NCBI GenBank assembly: GCA_963942565.1 | Contig: OZ012690.1 | Location: 36,616,726 to 36,680,725 of the forward strand | Source: Maea johnstoni | Taxonomy: Eukaryota; Annelida; Polychaeta; Spionida; Magelonidae | DNA length: 64,000 bases | Direction of reading: 5' to 3' | Shown here: piece after piece, positions 10,601 to 20,659 of the stretch | How the letters are laid out: each line of letters begins with the position of its first letter | How positions within the stretch are numbered: the first letter of the stretch is position 1 | Translations under genes and position numbers: made by a program | Notes under the pieces: generated by a model | Told to the model about the DNA's origin: nothing | The model's database searches: none | The model's input: the letters and a program-made list of their open reading frames with translations, nothing else

Positions 10601-11984
10601 GTTCTCTGGCTTTCATTATGTGTGCTATTTATATTGTGGTAGAAATAATATGTAACTAATAAGAATACAAATATTTATATTTGATGGGAACGAAAAAAAT
10701 AAGTGGATAAAGTATGATTTGATGCAATATTCTGTGAATCTGCTTATAAATTCATACTATGGAATCATTTATCAATATTATTTTGAATATTGAATAATAT
10801 TTCTCATATTCACTGCATATTACTTTTTTGTATTTTTTATGTGATTTTTTTAAATTTTGATTGAATTCTTTAATGTGATTTTCAATTCACATATGTGCAT
10901 TTCTTAGATCGATTACCCGTTAACAAAAGTTATCATGGAGAAATGTTGATCATAAGGACTAGACTGGTCTTCAAACACCTTTATTAAATTACTCTTATTC
11001 CAAAAGTATTTTATATGGATCAGATATCCATAAAACAGGCTTTTTCAGGCATTATTGGGTTCAGTTGATACATTGAGTGAAATTATGCAAAATTACCAAG
11101 GTGATCTAATGCTTATTAGAGATCCAAACAACACCTGCACAGGGGTAGCTCTAGACATAAATGTGTAAAATGATGTTGATGTTGAGGTTCTCCTATTCAG
11201 GAGGTCCTCTTGAAAATTCTGTTTGTTTGTCTTAGCCTTTGTACCTGTTGTGTAACTAATTTTGTTGTGTAACTAATTTCCCAGATTTAGGATCGAGTCA
11301 TGACAAAAGGCGAGGCCATCTGTTCGTCATCACTGGTCGAGGGAATCACAGTAAAGGGGGCGTGGCCAAGCTGAAGCCTGCCGTGATTGACTACCTGAGG
11401 AGGAATCAATTCAGGTAGGCGGTCCTAATTATGAAGCAACAGAGTTTTTGTAACCAAAAATATTTTTGTGTGAAAAGTATGGAATGTAGACATGGGCATA
11501 CTATTATCAATTAGTAAATGAATGAATGAGTTAGTTGATTAGTTAATGTAAAGGAATGAATTATTTGATGAATGATTGAGTTAATTGATTAGTTAATAAA
11601 GGAATGAATAATTTGATGAATGAATGGATTGAATTAGTTGATTAGTTAATGAATGGAATGAATGAGTTGATTAGTTAATAAAGGAATGAATAATTTGATT
11701 AGTTAATAAAGGAATGAATAATTTGATTAGTTAATAAAGGAATGAATAATTTGAATGAATGGAATGAATGAGTTGATTAGTTGATTAGTTGATTAGTTAA
11801 TGATTAAATGAATGAATGGATGAAATGAATGAGCTTCTTAATTGATTACATTATATATATTAATCTAATTTGATTTAAATAATTGACTAAAATAATTTAT
11901 TGATGTATTTGTGTGTTGATAGTTCTTTGTTGATTTTCTAGGTACTCAGAGGTGAATGATGGACTTCTAAAGCTGATGTTATAA
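1..11984 (+). CDS. N4BP2: N4BP2 (NEDD4-binding protein 2) orthologue, C-terminal part, 10 exons in window
   Basis: Spliced from 1-1638, 2304-2438, 5200-5426, 7386-7510, 7964-8120, 8566-8807, then either 9641-9723 or 9895-9995, then 11285-11414 and 11942-11984 (TAA). All junctions are GT-AG and phase-consistent, giving 931 residues with the second alternative exon and 925 with the first. Domains in order: a CUE ubiquitin-binding domain in exon 1 (about 686-802), a second CUE-like motif across exons 4-5, DUF1771 in exon 6, and a C-terminal Smr domain (exons 7 or 8, 9 and 10) with D-L-H-x-L-H and T-G-R-G-N-H-S motifs. Vertebrate N4BP2 has the order P-loop kinase, CUE, DUF1771, Smr, and its Smr domain has DNA nicking activity. 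The kinase part would lie left of the window. Nothing looks broken. Confidence 0.93.
1639..2303 (+). repeat. N4BP2 intron 1 with TTTTA-rich low complexity
   Basis: The intron is T-rich. From about 1930 to 2280 it is a degenerate array of TTTTA/TTTTATT units, longest clean run near 2139-2172. The acceptor TTTTACCACCAG follows directly, so the array may act as an extended pyrimidine tract. Nothing else seen. Confidence 0.75.
2304..2438 (+). CDS. N4BP2: N4BP2 exon 2
   Basis: Acceptor TTACCACCAG, donor GAAG|GTAAGA, phase 1 at both ends. Encodes 45 residues, including S-L-S-T-G-D-L-R-V-K-L-S and an acidic end S-E-E-D-E-I-S-D-R-I-K-E. It joins exon 1 with a split Gly codon. No separate domain recognised. 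Confidence 0.9.
2564..2877. mobile_element. hAT-type MITE, CAGGG-CTTAGCCAG family, copy 1
   Basis: Ends are (C)AGGGTCTTAGCCAGCAGGG and, inverted, CAGGGACTTAGCCAGGATT. It is flanked by a perfect 8-bp target duplication TATTCCAT (2556-2563 and 2878-2885), the hAT signature. No coding capacity. It lies in N4BP2 intron 2. Four relatives lie at 7571, 49654, 55613 and 56899. Confidence 0.85.
2934..2954 (+). repeat. 21-base G run
   Basis: Uninterrupted poly-G just before a perfect 336-bp tandem duplication. Such runs are error-prone in assembly, which matters for judging the duplication. Confidence 0.9.
2959..3630 (+). repeat. Perfect 336-bp tandem duplication in N4BP2 intron 2
   Basis: 2959-3294 and 3295-3630 read as identical, both beginning CACTTAGTTTTGCG and ending TATACAAGAAGGA. 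By eye I find no mismatch. Either a very recent duplication or an assembly artefact. Confidence 0.85.
3772..4383. mobile_element. Tc1/mariner-type foldback MITE, 612 bp
   Basis: Long imperfect inverted arms of about 200 bp (3772-3975 and 4180-4383) start CAGGGCGTCCCCAAAAAAAT on both ends and are flanked by TA (3770-3771 and 4384-4385). The end sequence and TA target fit mariner-like elements. There is no transposase; the short ORF on the minus strand across its right arm is a shadow. Confidence 0.85.
4632..4742 (-). mobile_element. tRNA-derived SINE head, minus strand
   Basis: On the minus strand an A-box-like TGCCAAGTGGTCTAAGG (4711-4727) precedes a B-box-like GGTTCGGATTTCC (4659-4671) at normal tRNA spacing. 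It lies inside an intron and is not a functional tRNA, with no convincing cloverleaf. A similar B-box context appears near 14960-15000. Confidence 0.55.
5200..5426 (+). CDS. N4BP2: N4BP2 exon 3
   Basis: Acceptor CTTTCCTCAG, donor ATT|GTAAGT, phase 1 in and 0 out. Encodes D-E-A-L-A-K-R-L-Q-E-E-E-D-L, a UIM-like or short helical segment, followed by a Pro/Gly-rich linker and a conserved-looking F-K-S-I-M-D-E-E-F-A-Q-E-V. The UIM resemblance is an inference from residue pattern only. Confidence 0.9.
5427..5814 (+). other. Start of N4BP2 intron 3, unique AT-rich sequence
   Basis: No repeat or conserved signal seen beyond the donor. Reading frames that continue past the donor are intronic. Confidence 0.6.
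5815..6145 (+). repeat. About 83-bp minisatellite, 4 copies
   Basis: Unit contains GGAAGGAGGGGTGTGTTAAT then CAATTGTAATTGGCATAACT and ATTGCTATCCCAGCAAA. GGAGGGGTGTG recurs near 5898, 5981 and 6065; the first copy is degenerate. Confidence 0.85.
6365..6765 (+). repeat. About 136-bp minisatellite, 3 copies
   Basis: TAGGCTTGTACATTCTAACA recurs at about 6387, 6523 and 6658, with the linked block GTGTGGAGAGTGTTAG. Period 135-136 bp. Confidence 0.9.
6860..7385 (+). repeat. Degenerate array ending in decoy copies of the exon 4 splice acceptor
   Basis: Loose copies of CATGTTTTATAT fill 6860-7090. From about 7265 a 41-44-bp unit GTATTGTATTATTAG-GATGCAGATG repeats. Its last copy is the real 3' splice site of exon 4, so earlier copies carry the same acceptor and first exon bases followed by TGA. 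Confidence 0.8.
7386..7510 (+). CDS. N4BP2: N4BP2 exon 4, first half of CUE-like motif
   Basis: Acceptor TTATTAG, donor AATGG|GTGAGT, phase 0 in and 2 out. Starts D-A-D-A-K-K-T-V-Q-Y. The alternative AG seven bases downstream would hit a stop, which fixes this start. Encodes L-T-E-M-F-P-G-I-D-S-S-Q-M-D-D-L-F, which with exon 5 resembles a CUE domain (F-P motif, then a helix end). Confidence 0.9.
7571..7862. mobile_element. hAT-type MITE, CAGGG-CTTAGCCAG family, copy 2
   Basis: Right end GCCCTGCTGGCTAAGACT matches the family. A perfect 8-bp duplication GTGCTCAT lies at 7563-7570 and 7863-7870. The left end is diverged. It is close in subfamily to the copy at 55613. Lies in intron 4. Confidence 0.8.
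7964..8120 (+). CDS. N4BP2: N4BP2 exon 5, second half of CUE-like motif
   Basis: Acceptor GACTTGTAG, donor AAAGAG|GTATGG, phase 2 in and 0 out. Begins G-Y-S-M-G-A-T-V-T-A-V-E-N-A-I, completing the CUE-like fold begun in exon 4, then an Ala-rich helix A-E-A-A-S-A-Y-E-E-Q-L-I-Q-M-A-K that leads into the DUF1771 exon. Confidence 0.9.
8566..8807 (+). CDS. N4BP2: N4BP2 exon 6, DUF1771
   Basis: Acceptor TTCCTTTCAG, donor CATAG|GTAAGT, phase 0 in and 2 out. Encodes the helical DUF1771 region that normally precedes Smr: Y-Q-D-F-R-A-E-A, then C-F-Q-K-A-Q-E-A-H-R-R-G, A-S-F-Y-S-Q-Q-G-H and K-L-R-E-A-N-Q-R-A. The match to N4BP2 proteins is strong. Confidence 0.95.
8850..9116. mobile_element. TTAA-flanked MITE, piggyBac-like, copy A
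   Basis: Starts CCCTTACAATGCTGAGGC, ends CACCAGCATAAGGG, flanked by TTAA at 8846-8849 and 9117-9120. TTAA duplication and CCCTT ends fit piggyBac-type nonautonomous elements. Relatives at 23245, 57242 and 59174 share GAGTACCCATGTG-like and CTAAACCCTGTCATGTTGG blocks. Confidence 0.75.
9641..9723 (+). CDS. N4BP2: N4BP2 exon 7a, alternative Smr half-domain (mutually exclusive with 7b)
   Basis: Acceptor GTATTTCCAG, donor GGAAG|GTAGCT, phase 2 in and 1 out, 27 codons plus overhangs. Encodes R-N-R-E-S-A-S-V-L-D-L-H-M-L-H-T-S-E-A-L-H-A-L-K. It aligns with the exon at 9895 along its length and has the same phases. Splicing both together would shift the frame and reach TGA within five codons. It lacks about six residues of the helix after E-A-L found in 7b. 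Confidence 0.82.
9895..9995 (+). CDS. N4BP2: N4BP2 exon 7b, alternative Smr half-domain (mutually exclusive with 7a)
   Basis: Acceptor TTTGCTTGCTGCAG, donor AGAG|GTAGGC, phase 2 in and 1 out. Encodes R-N-Q-N-L-K-S-S-N-T-V-D-L-H-Q-L-H-V-P-E-A-L-D-A-L-N-Q-I-I-F. It is closer in length to the known Smr helix and to the human D-L-H-G-L-H-V-D-E-A pattern, so it is likely the ancestral version. It lies 171 bp downstream of 7a. Confidence 0.88.
9996..11284 (+). other. N4BP2 intron between exon 7b and 9
   Basis: AT-rich. 10057-10335 looks like a decayed member of the ACCCATTCATG/CATGAATGGGT repeat group (left end CAACCCATTCATG, right end GACTGAATGGGTTAA). A small hairpin lies at 10526-10561. The rest is unremarkable. 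Confidence 0.5.
10526..10561 (+). other. Short perfect hairpin
   Basis: AAAGCAGTCTGA pairs with TCAGACTGCTTT around a 12-base loop. Flanks allow a few more pairs (GCTT with AAGC). It is too short for a typical pre-miRNA as seen; function unknown. Confidence 0.5.
11285..11414 (+). CDS. N4BP2: N4BP2 exon 9, Smr core
   Basis: Acceptor AATTTCCCAG, donor TTCAG|GTAGGC, phase 1 in and 2 out. Encodes G-H-L-F-V-I-T-G-R-G-N-H-S-K-G-G-V-A-K-L, the glycine motif of Smr endonuclease domains, then K-P-A-V-I-D-Y-L. Shared by both alternative forms. Confidence 0.96.
11505..11860 (+). repeat. Variable minisatellite in the last N4BP2 intron
   Basis: Reiterated TTAGTTAATAAAGGAATGAA and GAATGAATGAGTTGATTAG units of mixed length. 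No open coding content. Confidence 0.85.
11942..11984 (+). CDS. N4BP2: N4BP2 terminal coding exon
   Basis: Acceptor TTGATTTTCTAG, encoding Y-S-E-V-N-D-G-L-L-K-L-M-L then TAA at 11982-11984. The ending matches the strand that closes Smr domains of N4BP2. Confidence 0.93.
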
Positions 11985-12767
11985 CAACAATAGATCCGCA
12001 CAAACAAAGGTGGCTTCCTCTGATTCTAGTTAACTGTGATTACTTCAAGAGAGATTAGTAAAAACAAACGGAGGACCAGAATTAGAACAATGTATCACAT
12101 TATTCTAGCCATCACATTAATCATGCCATCAAATTGTCCTATCATTTTGGAAATCTATTTTCTGTATTTTGATGGTATGCTGTATGTTATATTTCAAACA
12201 GCTACCTATTTATTTGAGGTTTCAATGTGCCTTGTAGGGCAAGCTACATCTTTGATTCAGACCTTGATATCCCAGTGATTTTGCCAGTGAATGATATGTG
12301 GCCATGCCCTAGTATTGAGCACTGATATCAATACTAGGAACTGTGGTACCCATGTTTTTCCAGTATAATTGATTCTTATGAGCTGACTGCTCCGTAATCA
12401 GAAATAAGACATCTTACTGTTTTAAGGGGGAGATAGGGTTAACTGTATAGTTTATCTGAATAAAGGTGCTTCCGAATTTGTGTGAATAATTGGCTATAGA
12501 TATAATATAGGCCATACATAACTGCAACATGCTGTATATATCCATGGGATTAGTGTCAATTAAGGTCTAATTTCAAATATGTCTTAACCCATTTGCATCT
12601 TAAACATACACTTGGTCTATCACATGCTAATATCTTGAAAACAGTGCAATAGAAATATATAAATGGAAGGCGTTACACTCAATGGTGTTACCATTCAAAT
12701 AAATAAGTATTACTCTAAATATTTTGAGGCTCTACACTATATGGGAAAGGGTCTATATTTCCAGCCA

Positions 12768-13037
12768 TTACCAGAACCAGCTTTGTAGTCTGTAGTATAG
12801 ATGACAGAACAGCATAGGCTCTTTTAATTTTCCAAATCCAAAAAATCCAAATATTTTCTTACCAGAACCAGCTTTGTAGTCTGTAGTATAGATGACAGAA
12901 CAGCATAGGCTCTTTTAATTTTCCAAATCCAAAAAATCCAAATTTTTTTTTACCAGAACCAGCTTTGTAGTCTGTAGTATAGATGACAGAACAGCATAGG
13001 CTCTTTTAATATTCCAAATCCAAAATTTTTTTAAATG
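12768..13037 (+). repeat. 91-bp tandem repeat, 3 copies
   Basis: TTACCAGAACCAGCTTTGTA starts units at about 12768, 12859 and 12950. Nearly identical copies. Confidence 0.92.
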
Positions 13038-13259
13038 AATTTTTAAACTCATTAGAATTTTTTTTACTTAAGCCAATACTTTTCATTTTAGTCCATTCCT
13101 TAGTCCTGTGTGTCCAGCGATAGTACTAGCCCCATGGATATTCAGTAGTTTTATAAGTTCCCCATTCTAGGATGCCATGGCTATGTCACCTGTAAATAAT
13201 AACACATTTCTGTCCTATAGCTGTGATACACCTTCATTATATTTACCTTGAAATCTTTA

Positions 13260-13462
13260 CCCATTCATGCTTAAGAGTTCCCCTAGAAGGTGTCCGGATC
13301 TATGATTCTGGCAAGATATTGAATTCTGAATGATTTTCAAAAATTTACAAAATATGAAGGTGAGTTGTTAGGAGTGTTCTGATTAACATTTCATCAAATA
13401 TTTTCTCAACTATGTTTTTTGCTGAAAGACAGCTTCTACAAAAGCACTTAAGCATTAATGGG
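13260..13462. mobile_element. TTAA-type repeat with CCCATTCATGCTTAAG ends
   Basis: Inverted ends CCCATTCATGCTTAAG and CTTAAGCATTAATGGG, right flank TTAA, left flank TTTA (one change). Non-coding. Confidence 0.55.
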
Positions 13463-13871
13463 TTAATGGAAGTTTATGAAATCATGGTCTGTGCAATAAA
13501 TATAGGTAATGATGTAATACACAGTATGTTAAATTGGTTTTCCATGCTCATTTTTTTCTCGTCTTTTGCACATGATAAATGTTTATTGAGTGGTAGTATA
13601 TTTTCCATGGACAGAGGTGATAATGTATATAAAAGGATTTTTATTTGTGCAGTTTTCATCTTTACTAACTCAGGAATACTGTGGACCATTGCGATGTATA
13701 TTTTGTACCCTCGGTTTTCTAGGAACATGGCTTGAATACTATTATTTATATGTGTTGATATTGCTTGGGCAGTGTGACATGAAGTGTGCAATAATGCTAT
13801 GGCAGTTTTTTCTTTCATGGAAAGAGTATCTGTTGCTTGTATATTGTTGCTATAAATTGTGAATATGTTAA

Positions 13872-14098
13872 CCCATTTTCATCTGGAATGCTGACATGAA
13901 TTGACACTTTTAACTTTATTTATTGAATTAGTATTCATATTATATATATATTTTATTAATAATATTGAAAGAAACATTTGCCCAGGGATTGTTTAACTCA
14001 ACAAGGACAACTTTCAGTCAACTGTCTCGAAATAAAGCATTGTCATTATGATATTTCCACCTTAGTCATACCATGTTCATGTTCCAGATCTAAATGGG
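13872..14098. mobile_element. TTAA-type repeat with CCCATTT ends
   Basis: Left flank TTAA then CCCATTTTCATCTGGAATG. Right end CATGTTCCAGATCTAAATGGG, followed by TTGA. Same general design as the copy at 13260. Confidence 0.5.
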
Positions 14099-14259
14099 TT
14101 GATTCAATTTGGCTTATTTTTCCTTCGTGCAAAAGTAGCCTCAGCAAGGAAAGGGTTAAGTATCCCTGCGTCACATGATCATGTAGATATATCCGGTGCT
14201 TTGTCTGAGTTGTCGATTGGAAGCAAACGATGGTCTGCTTCCTCTTGTAAAATAAAAGA

Positions 14260-15072
14260 TTGTTTTATTGCATAACTTGGCTTCTTGTTTTTGGTTCAAT
14301 CTCTTAGGTGATTCCTTTGATCTCTTTTACTGTAAGATATTATATGTGTGATGTATAAAATGTGTGATGTATTTGGAGGAGAAGGCACTTGGAAATAGAC
14401 CAATGGTTGTCTAGTATGTGGAATATGTGTCATTCAACCCCTGAATTACTAACTCAGTATTTAATTGATGAGGAAACGGGAGTACCTGGGGAAAATCACA
14501 AGTCACTGGTAACTTTCTCATTAGCACCAACTGCCAACTGCAACTTTACAATGGAACGTATGGGAGACAACATTGTGTCTCACGGAATTTTAAATGGCCA
14601 AAACCAAATAATTGTAACAAACCCTGTCAGCAAGATGGTTCACAATAGTGAGTTTATAAAAGGCTAACAGGATTTCCTTTTGAATTATCCGTAAAACTCA
14701 ATGGCAGCTCTGATATTAATATCAAATAAACTTCATTGAAAAACGGAAAATAGCAAACTTACTCCAGAGGGACGGGTTTGGCAGTCTATAATTTGTGAAA
14801 TCGATAATGAATAGATCTTGGCCTCATTTTTAGGTAGGTCAAATTAACAAGTTGGCAGTCATTGGTTAGCTTTTATACAAGATTTTTCAGGAAAAGGAGT
14901 GTGCCCTCATAGCAATGTTTGTTTAAAGCTTAGTTATTGACTGCTCCCAGTATCTAGCCACTGCCCTGGTTTGAGTCCTGGCTGGGACATGGGAGAATGT
15001 TTCCAGTGTTATAGCAATCCTACCGCAACTCTCTATGACCAAAGTGCATGTTGTGCAATATGAACCTTCCTC
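14260..15072. other. Intergenic, little recognised
   Basis: A possible SINE tail near 14940-15050 (CTGGTTTGAGTCCTGGCTGG resembles a B box). The ORF at 14389-14667 has no family resemblance. Confidence 0.45.
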
Positions 15073-15080
15073 GCCAAAGA

Positions 15081-15530
15081 CCCGGGGGGGGCACTAAGGT
15101 ACAGAGGGGGGCCGCACCTTCGTTACGTATTTCGCGGATGAAGGGGTCTTCTTTTAAGACCGCATGTCCGCGATTTTGTAAAAGAAGGGTACTTTTTTAA
15201 ACCCAGGTACGAAGTATGGGGGTCAGAATCCCCTTACAATCCACGAAATATCCGCAGCTCTGACGCCGAGTGACTCCCGAAGTGACTGGGCTTCCGATTT
15301 TGCTGCCGCTAAACACGCAGAGGATTATAAAATCTTAAGTTAAAATACGTGTTCCCGTTCATCCAATGTCAGTGTTTTGATAAAAGAAGGGGTGTTTATT
15401 CAGTGGAAAAAATCAGCGTTTTATTAAAATAAGGGTGCTTTTTTGGCCAGAAATCAGTGCTTTAGGGGTATTTTTTAATTTTGATAACGAACGTATGCAC
15501 CCCCCTAAATACCCAAGTGCCCCCCCTGGG
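15081..15530. mobile_element. hAT-type MITE, 450 bp, CCCGGGGGGGGCACT ends
   Basis: Inverted ends CCCGGGGGGGGCACT and AGTGCCCCCCCTGGG with a perfect 8-bp duplication GCCAAAGA at 15073-15080 and 15531-15538. Non-coding and more GC-rich than its surroundings. Confidence 0.9.
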
Positions 15531-15538
15531 GCCAAAGA

Positions 15539-16548
<1,010 letters not shown>

Positions 16549-17101
16549 GTTTATTACATGCTTATTTATACTCAAAGAAACAAACTAAGGAAAAAATTAT
16601 GTAACCTGTTTATTACCCATGGGTCGCGCGTGTATGAGCGCTCTGTCAAACAGTGAAGAGCATCTGTAACAGCATATGTATGCGCAAATGACGTGACAGC
16701 AGTTTTGCCTGCTCATCCCCTCATCCTGAATCCTCAGCGATAGGGATGCCTGTGAAATTACGATGCATTACAACTTTAATCACGCCTCTTCTGGGCGAAG
16801 CGGGGCTTCCAACAGAGCTGCCGCCATCTTGAATGGGTCAGGCGTCTTGAAACAGGTCATGACGTCATGGGCCGGCCAACAAAGGACTGACGTCATGAGA
16901 ATAACACTCAACACAGGGCCTGCCGTTCTTCAACAATAGACTAACAATAGGCCAACAATAAAAGGTGTGATATGGTTTGATATGGGTTTTTTTCACTTGA
17001 TATGGTTTTTTTTCACTTGATATGGTTTTTTTTCACTCCGGAACATGTTATATCAATTTTACCACATGGCCACAACAATGGGAATATAGGGCAAGCATGT
17101 G

Positions 17102-17153
<52 letters not shown>

Positions 17154-17251
17154 GTGATAGCAATACAGAAGGATTAAGAAATGTATTTAATTATTTGGTT
17201 TACCCAGACTTAAGATTTTACATGTTGCAAAACTGTAGTATTTGATTTTAC
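16549..17251. other. Intergenic with micro-repeats
   Basis: Two perfect TGACGTCA sites (16860-16867, 16888-16895). A 22-bp tandem TGATATGGTTTTTTTTCACT at 16975-17037. (TA)n at 17104-17150. TTATGTAACCTGTTTATTAC is repeated at 16538 and 16599. Confidence 0.6.
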
Positions 17252-17354
17252 CTGAGTTATGTATTTCTCTGATTTTACTGACAAAACATTCGACGCTATT
17301 GACGAGAAAAATGTGTGACAATGCGAAAGCTGGACCAAAGGTGTTTGCCACAGT
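17252..17354 (-). CDS. Orphan exon candidate, minus strand
   Basis: A strong pyrimidine tract and acceptor (TTTTGTCTTTTTCAG) opens 103 nt of clean reading frame ending AACTCAG|GTAAAA. The peptide T-V-A-N-T-F-G-P-A-F-A-L-S-H-I-F-L-V-N-S-V-E-C-F-V is hydrophobic and membrane-like. I do not recognise the family and found no partner exon nearby. It could be a decayed gene copy or chance. Confidence 0.3.
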
Positions 17355-18754
17355 CTGAAAAAGACAAAAGAAATGATTATCGTTGGTGTGAAGTTGTGAA
17401 AAAAAATGATAAAAAGTGGTGGGGGTGTTTCTAGAAAAATACAGTGTGTGGAAGTACATTACCTGATTACATCCGACGATGAGTAGATAGACTCATCGTG
17501 GCTCACCTCTGTGTACATACAAATGTCCCTATATTAATACTACTACTGAGTACAACGGAAAGTTGCAGGCTGAAACTTTTTGGACGGGGCCACACAACCC
17601 AGAACATTTGTAGTTCGACCAATTTTGCTTGGTACGTTCTCTTTGGCTATTTAATACTGGGCATACAATTCTAGCCAAATATCCAACTTCAAAAACATCC
17701 GCAGTGTCAACCGTCTTGCTCAGAAGTGAAAGCAAGCAAAATGACAATTACATTCAATTTACGGATTATGTGAGTCTATTAAAATATGGGGGAAGGGGGG
17801 GGGGGGGGGTCTTTTCAAAATTCAAAATGATCGTAGGTGGGTTCAATTGCATTGCAGAGGGTAAAAAACACATTGTATATAGGGTCCATATCAAAAACAT
17901 TGGTGGGGGGTACTTTAAGAATTCGAACTCATTGTAGGTGCGGTCCTTATAAAAACAAGTCATTGGTCGATGTCTGAAAATCGGATCGTGACCCTCCCCC
18001 CTCTCAGGCATTTAAAAAAATCTGGAAGAGCCTATATAAGATGTCAATTTTGGATGTGGGATCCATTACCTTTGGTATTGAGAATGGTTTTATGATACAG
18101 TATATGAGTTGTTTGTAGTGTCCAATAACACCTTCGGGGCATGATAAACCACATACGAATAGTTTCATCCTTTTGTAACAGCTTTATTAATGTTACACTG
18201 CTTATAAGCAGAGGCATCGTACCCATCACGTTTTATATAAAAATACACTATCACAAAGATATGCATTATAAAATAATTTACAAACCTCGTTAACATTTTC
18301 ACCTCAGTTCAAATGTTAATGCAGCGCCCCCGGTTAGATTACCCGTGCATATTATATTGTAAGGCACTAGACACAAGATGAGTGGGAATACACATGGTGG
18401 CATTAATTCCATAGCATTTGCTATACTGGTAGTTTCACCTGTTTAAAAGACCACCTGTCAATAAAGGCCACCTTTGGTTAAAACACTGACAGGAACTACA
18501 CTTTTCAAATGTTGTTTTCCTAACCAGATAATCCTCATTTGTAATTTTGTACCATACAAATGCACACATTTTCAAGACGCATTCAGCACGAATGTGTTAA
18601 GATTGAAGGCTCACCCTTCCCTTTATACAATCAGGCACCGCCATATAATTTCCATGTAGTAAATGCATTACATTTCACCTAGCTGTTACATCAGCAATAT
18701 GAGCTTACTTTTCACAAAGACCCACTAGTATAGGCCAACTCCTGTGATTCGGAC
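17355..18754. other. Intergenic, no feature recognised
   Basis: Contains a G-rich run near 17789-17808. Overlapping ORFs on both strands here show no family resemblance. Confidence 0.5.
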
Positions 18755-18922
18755 CACAGGCATTTGTAACCGAAATTATAGGACCATAAGAGCAAAAAAA
18801 CGGTGTTAAAAGGAGTTTCAAGTGGTCTCTCATGTGTATTTACAAGAGAGACCACTTGAAACTCCTTTTAACACCGTTTTATTGCTGTTATGGGCCTATA
18901 ATTTCGGTTACAGATGCCTGTG
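18755..18922. mobile_element. Foldback hairpin element, 168 bp
   Basis: CACAGGCATTTGTAACCGAA at the left is complemented by TTCGGTTACAGATGCCTGTG at the right. The inner arms AGTTTCAAGTGGTCTCT and AGAGACCACTTGAAACT are perfect, with a loop of about 15 bases. Confidence 0.85.
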
Positions 18923-19051
18923 ATACAACTTACATTTGTGATAATAACACCACCTATGCAACACCCCTAGAATACCCCGACATATCATATGTATTCGTTT
19001 TACACCGCAAAAGCTAGAGGTGTTATATTTATGGCTGTTTTATTGTATATA

Positions 19052-19226
19052 CAGGCAAATCTGCTTAATCCGGACTGGTGTGGACCCTAAATGTCTGTCC
19101 GGATTAGGCAAAATCCAGATTATGCGTATAGGAATTATATGTATAGGAAGGGACTGGGACCTTCCAATCTGTCCGATTTAGACGAAAATCCAGATTATGC
19201 ATGTCCAGATTAAGCAGAGTTGCCTG
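19052..19226. mobile_element. Pogo/Tigger-like MITE, 175 bp
   Basis: Ends CAGGCAAATCTGCTTAATCC and, inverted, CAGGCAACTCTGCTTAATCT, flanked by TA on both sides. The CTTAATCCGGAC ending is typical of Tigger/pogo-type Tc1/mariner elements. Confidence 0.85.
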
Positions 19227-20014
19227 TATTGAAGATGCGTGTTGTCTTTTATCACATAAGTGTTTATCACAAAAGCTGTCGTGACAGACGTTCCACCAGC
19301 AGAGTTATTTACTGAGCACGGTTGACCGTGTATGTAGATTAATTTCTATGATAATTCTCATCAAATGTTCAGTACCTCTATGATATGTATGGGTTATGAA
19401 CGATATAGATTTTCTCGCTATTCACAACACAACAATTTTACTCATATTTACAATTGGTGTTAAAAACTGATACAGTCAAAACCTTGACCACCATATATAC
19501 TGCAAATATATTTCATCACATATGCACTCTATCTTGTAAGTTCTTTTCAAGATTACAATATAAAATAAGTTTTAGCTAACCTAATATTCTTTAAAAATGC
19601 TGGATGTATCAGGAATGAGTTAAAAGTGTCGTCCTATGCAGTCTCTGGCACCGCAACATGGATTAAGAATACGTCTACAGCATTTTATCAAAATTAAATC
19701 TCTAAAAGTTAACCTTTCCATCCTCTGGAGATTGGAAATGTGCAACATTCCGTTCTTTTTTGCAAACGAGTTGAAATAAACCTACTCTTGTTAATGCAGC
19801 AAGATATTCAGTAAATATTGGATATAAGTATAAGAAAAGTCTTTCGTGTGCACTTCTAAAATTTAGAATTAAAAGCTTAAAAGCACACCCAAAATACTTT
19901 TTCTTGTACTAAATGCAGCAAGACATTCAGAAAATACAATTTATAATAACCATGAATATCATTTTTCAATTGTTCGAATACATGAATTAAAACTTTTTGA
20001 TTATTCAATGACTC
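19227..20014. other. Intergenic, no feature recognised
   Basis: AT-rich unique sequence. Confidence 0.5.
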
Positions 20015-20640
20015 GAATATCTGTCAGGTTGCCAGGCAGATAGGGGGCTACCCTCATGACTGGGCCATCCAGTGTACAGCGTGCTGACTGCTCATCTCTG
20101 TAAAAGGTCCAGGATATTTATCGACGATCTGTCAGAGCGGCGTGCTATGAGGAGGGCTACCCCATAATTAGACAGTCTAGTATGTAGTGCGTCAACTATG
20201 GTACTCCTCTGCACAATGTTCAGGATTATTTTTGAATATCTGTCAGATTATCAAGCTGGGGAGGAGGGATACCCCCATGAATGAGCATTCTGGTGCATGG
20301 CGTTTCCTCTATGGCTTTCCAATGTACACTGTTCATGATTGTATTCAAACATCTGCCAGAACAACATGCAGGGAGGAAGGCTACGCCCATGACTGAATGA
20401 TTTAGTGCATAGAGTGTCAATTATGGCTCTCCAATGTACATTGTTCAGGATTATATTCAAATACATTTCAGACCATCAAGCAGGGAGGATGGTTACCCCC
20501 ATGACTGAGCAATCTAGTGCATGGCGTGTCAACTATTGCTCTCCAATGTACAATGTTCATGATTCTATTCAAATATACGTATCCTTCAGGATTCTATTTG
20601 AATAACTGTCAGACCACCAAGCAGGGGGGAGAGGGTACCC
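20015..20640 (+). repeat. About 112-bp satellite, 5-6 diverged copies
   Basis: TCAGGATTATATTCAAATA-type landmarks recur at about 20218, 20331, 20442 and 20557. The conserved block CTCTCCAATGTACA and GGTTACCCCCATGACTGA-like text recur. The outer copies are more diverged. The ORFs on both strands here are products of the repeat. Confidence 0.9.
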
Positions 20641-20659
20641 TCAAAAGAAAGTCATTTTA

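Larger units (their letters stand above)
11985..14256 (+). other. N4BP2 3' UTR and downstream flank
   Basis: Two candidate AATAAA signals: 12459-12464 (short UTR) and 14251-14256 (long UTR). No coding signal; the ORFs at 13412-13862 fall on both strands and lie between TTAA-type repeats. Which signal is used cannot be told from sequence. Confidence 0.55.

Noticed and set aside
13412-13862. Overlapping frames on both strands of 90-114 codons
   Set aside because: They lie in the N4BP2 3' flank between TTAA-type repeats; no homology.
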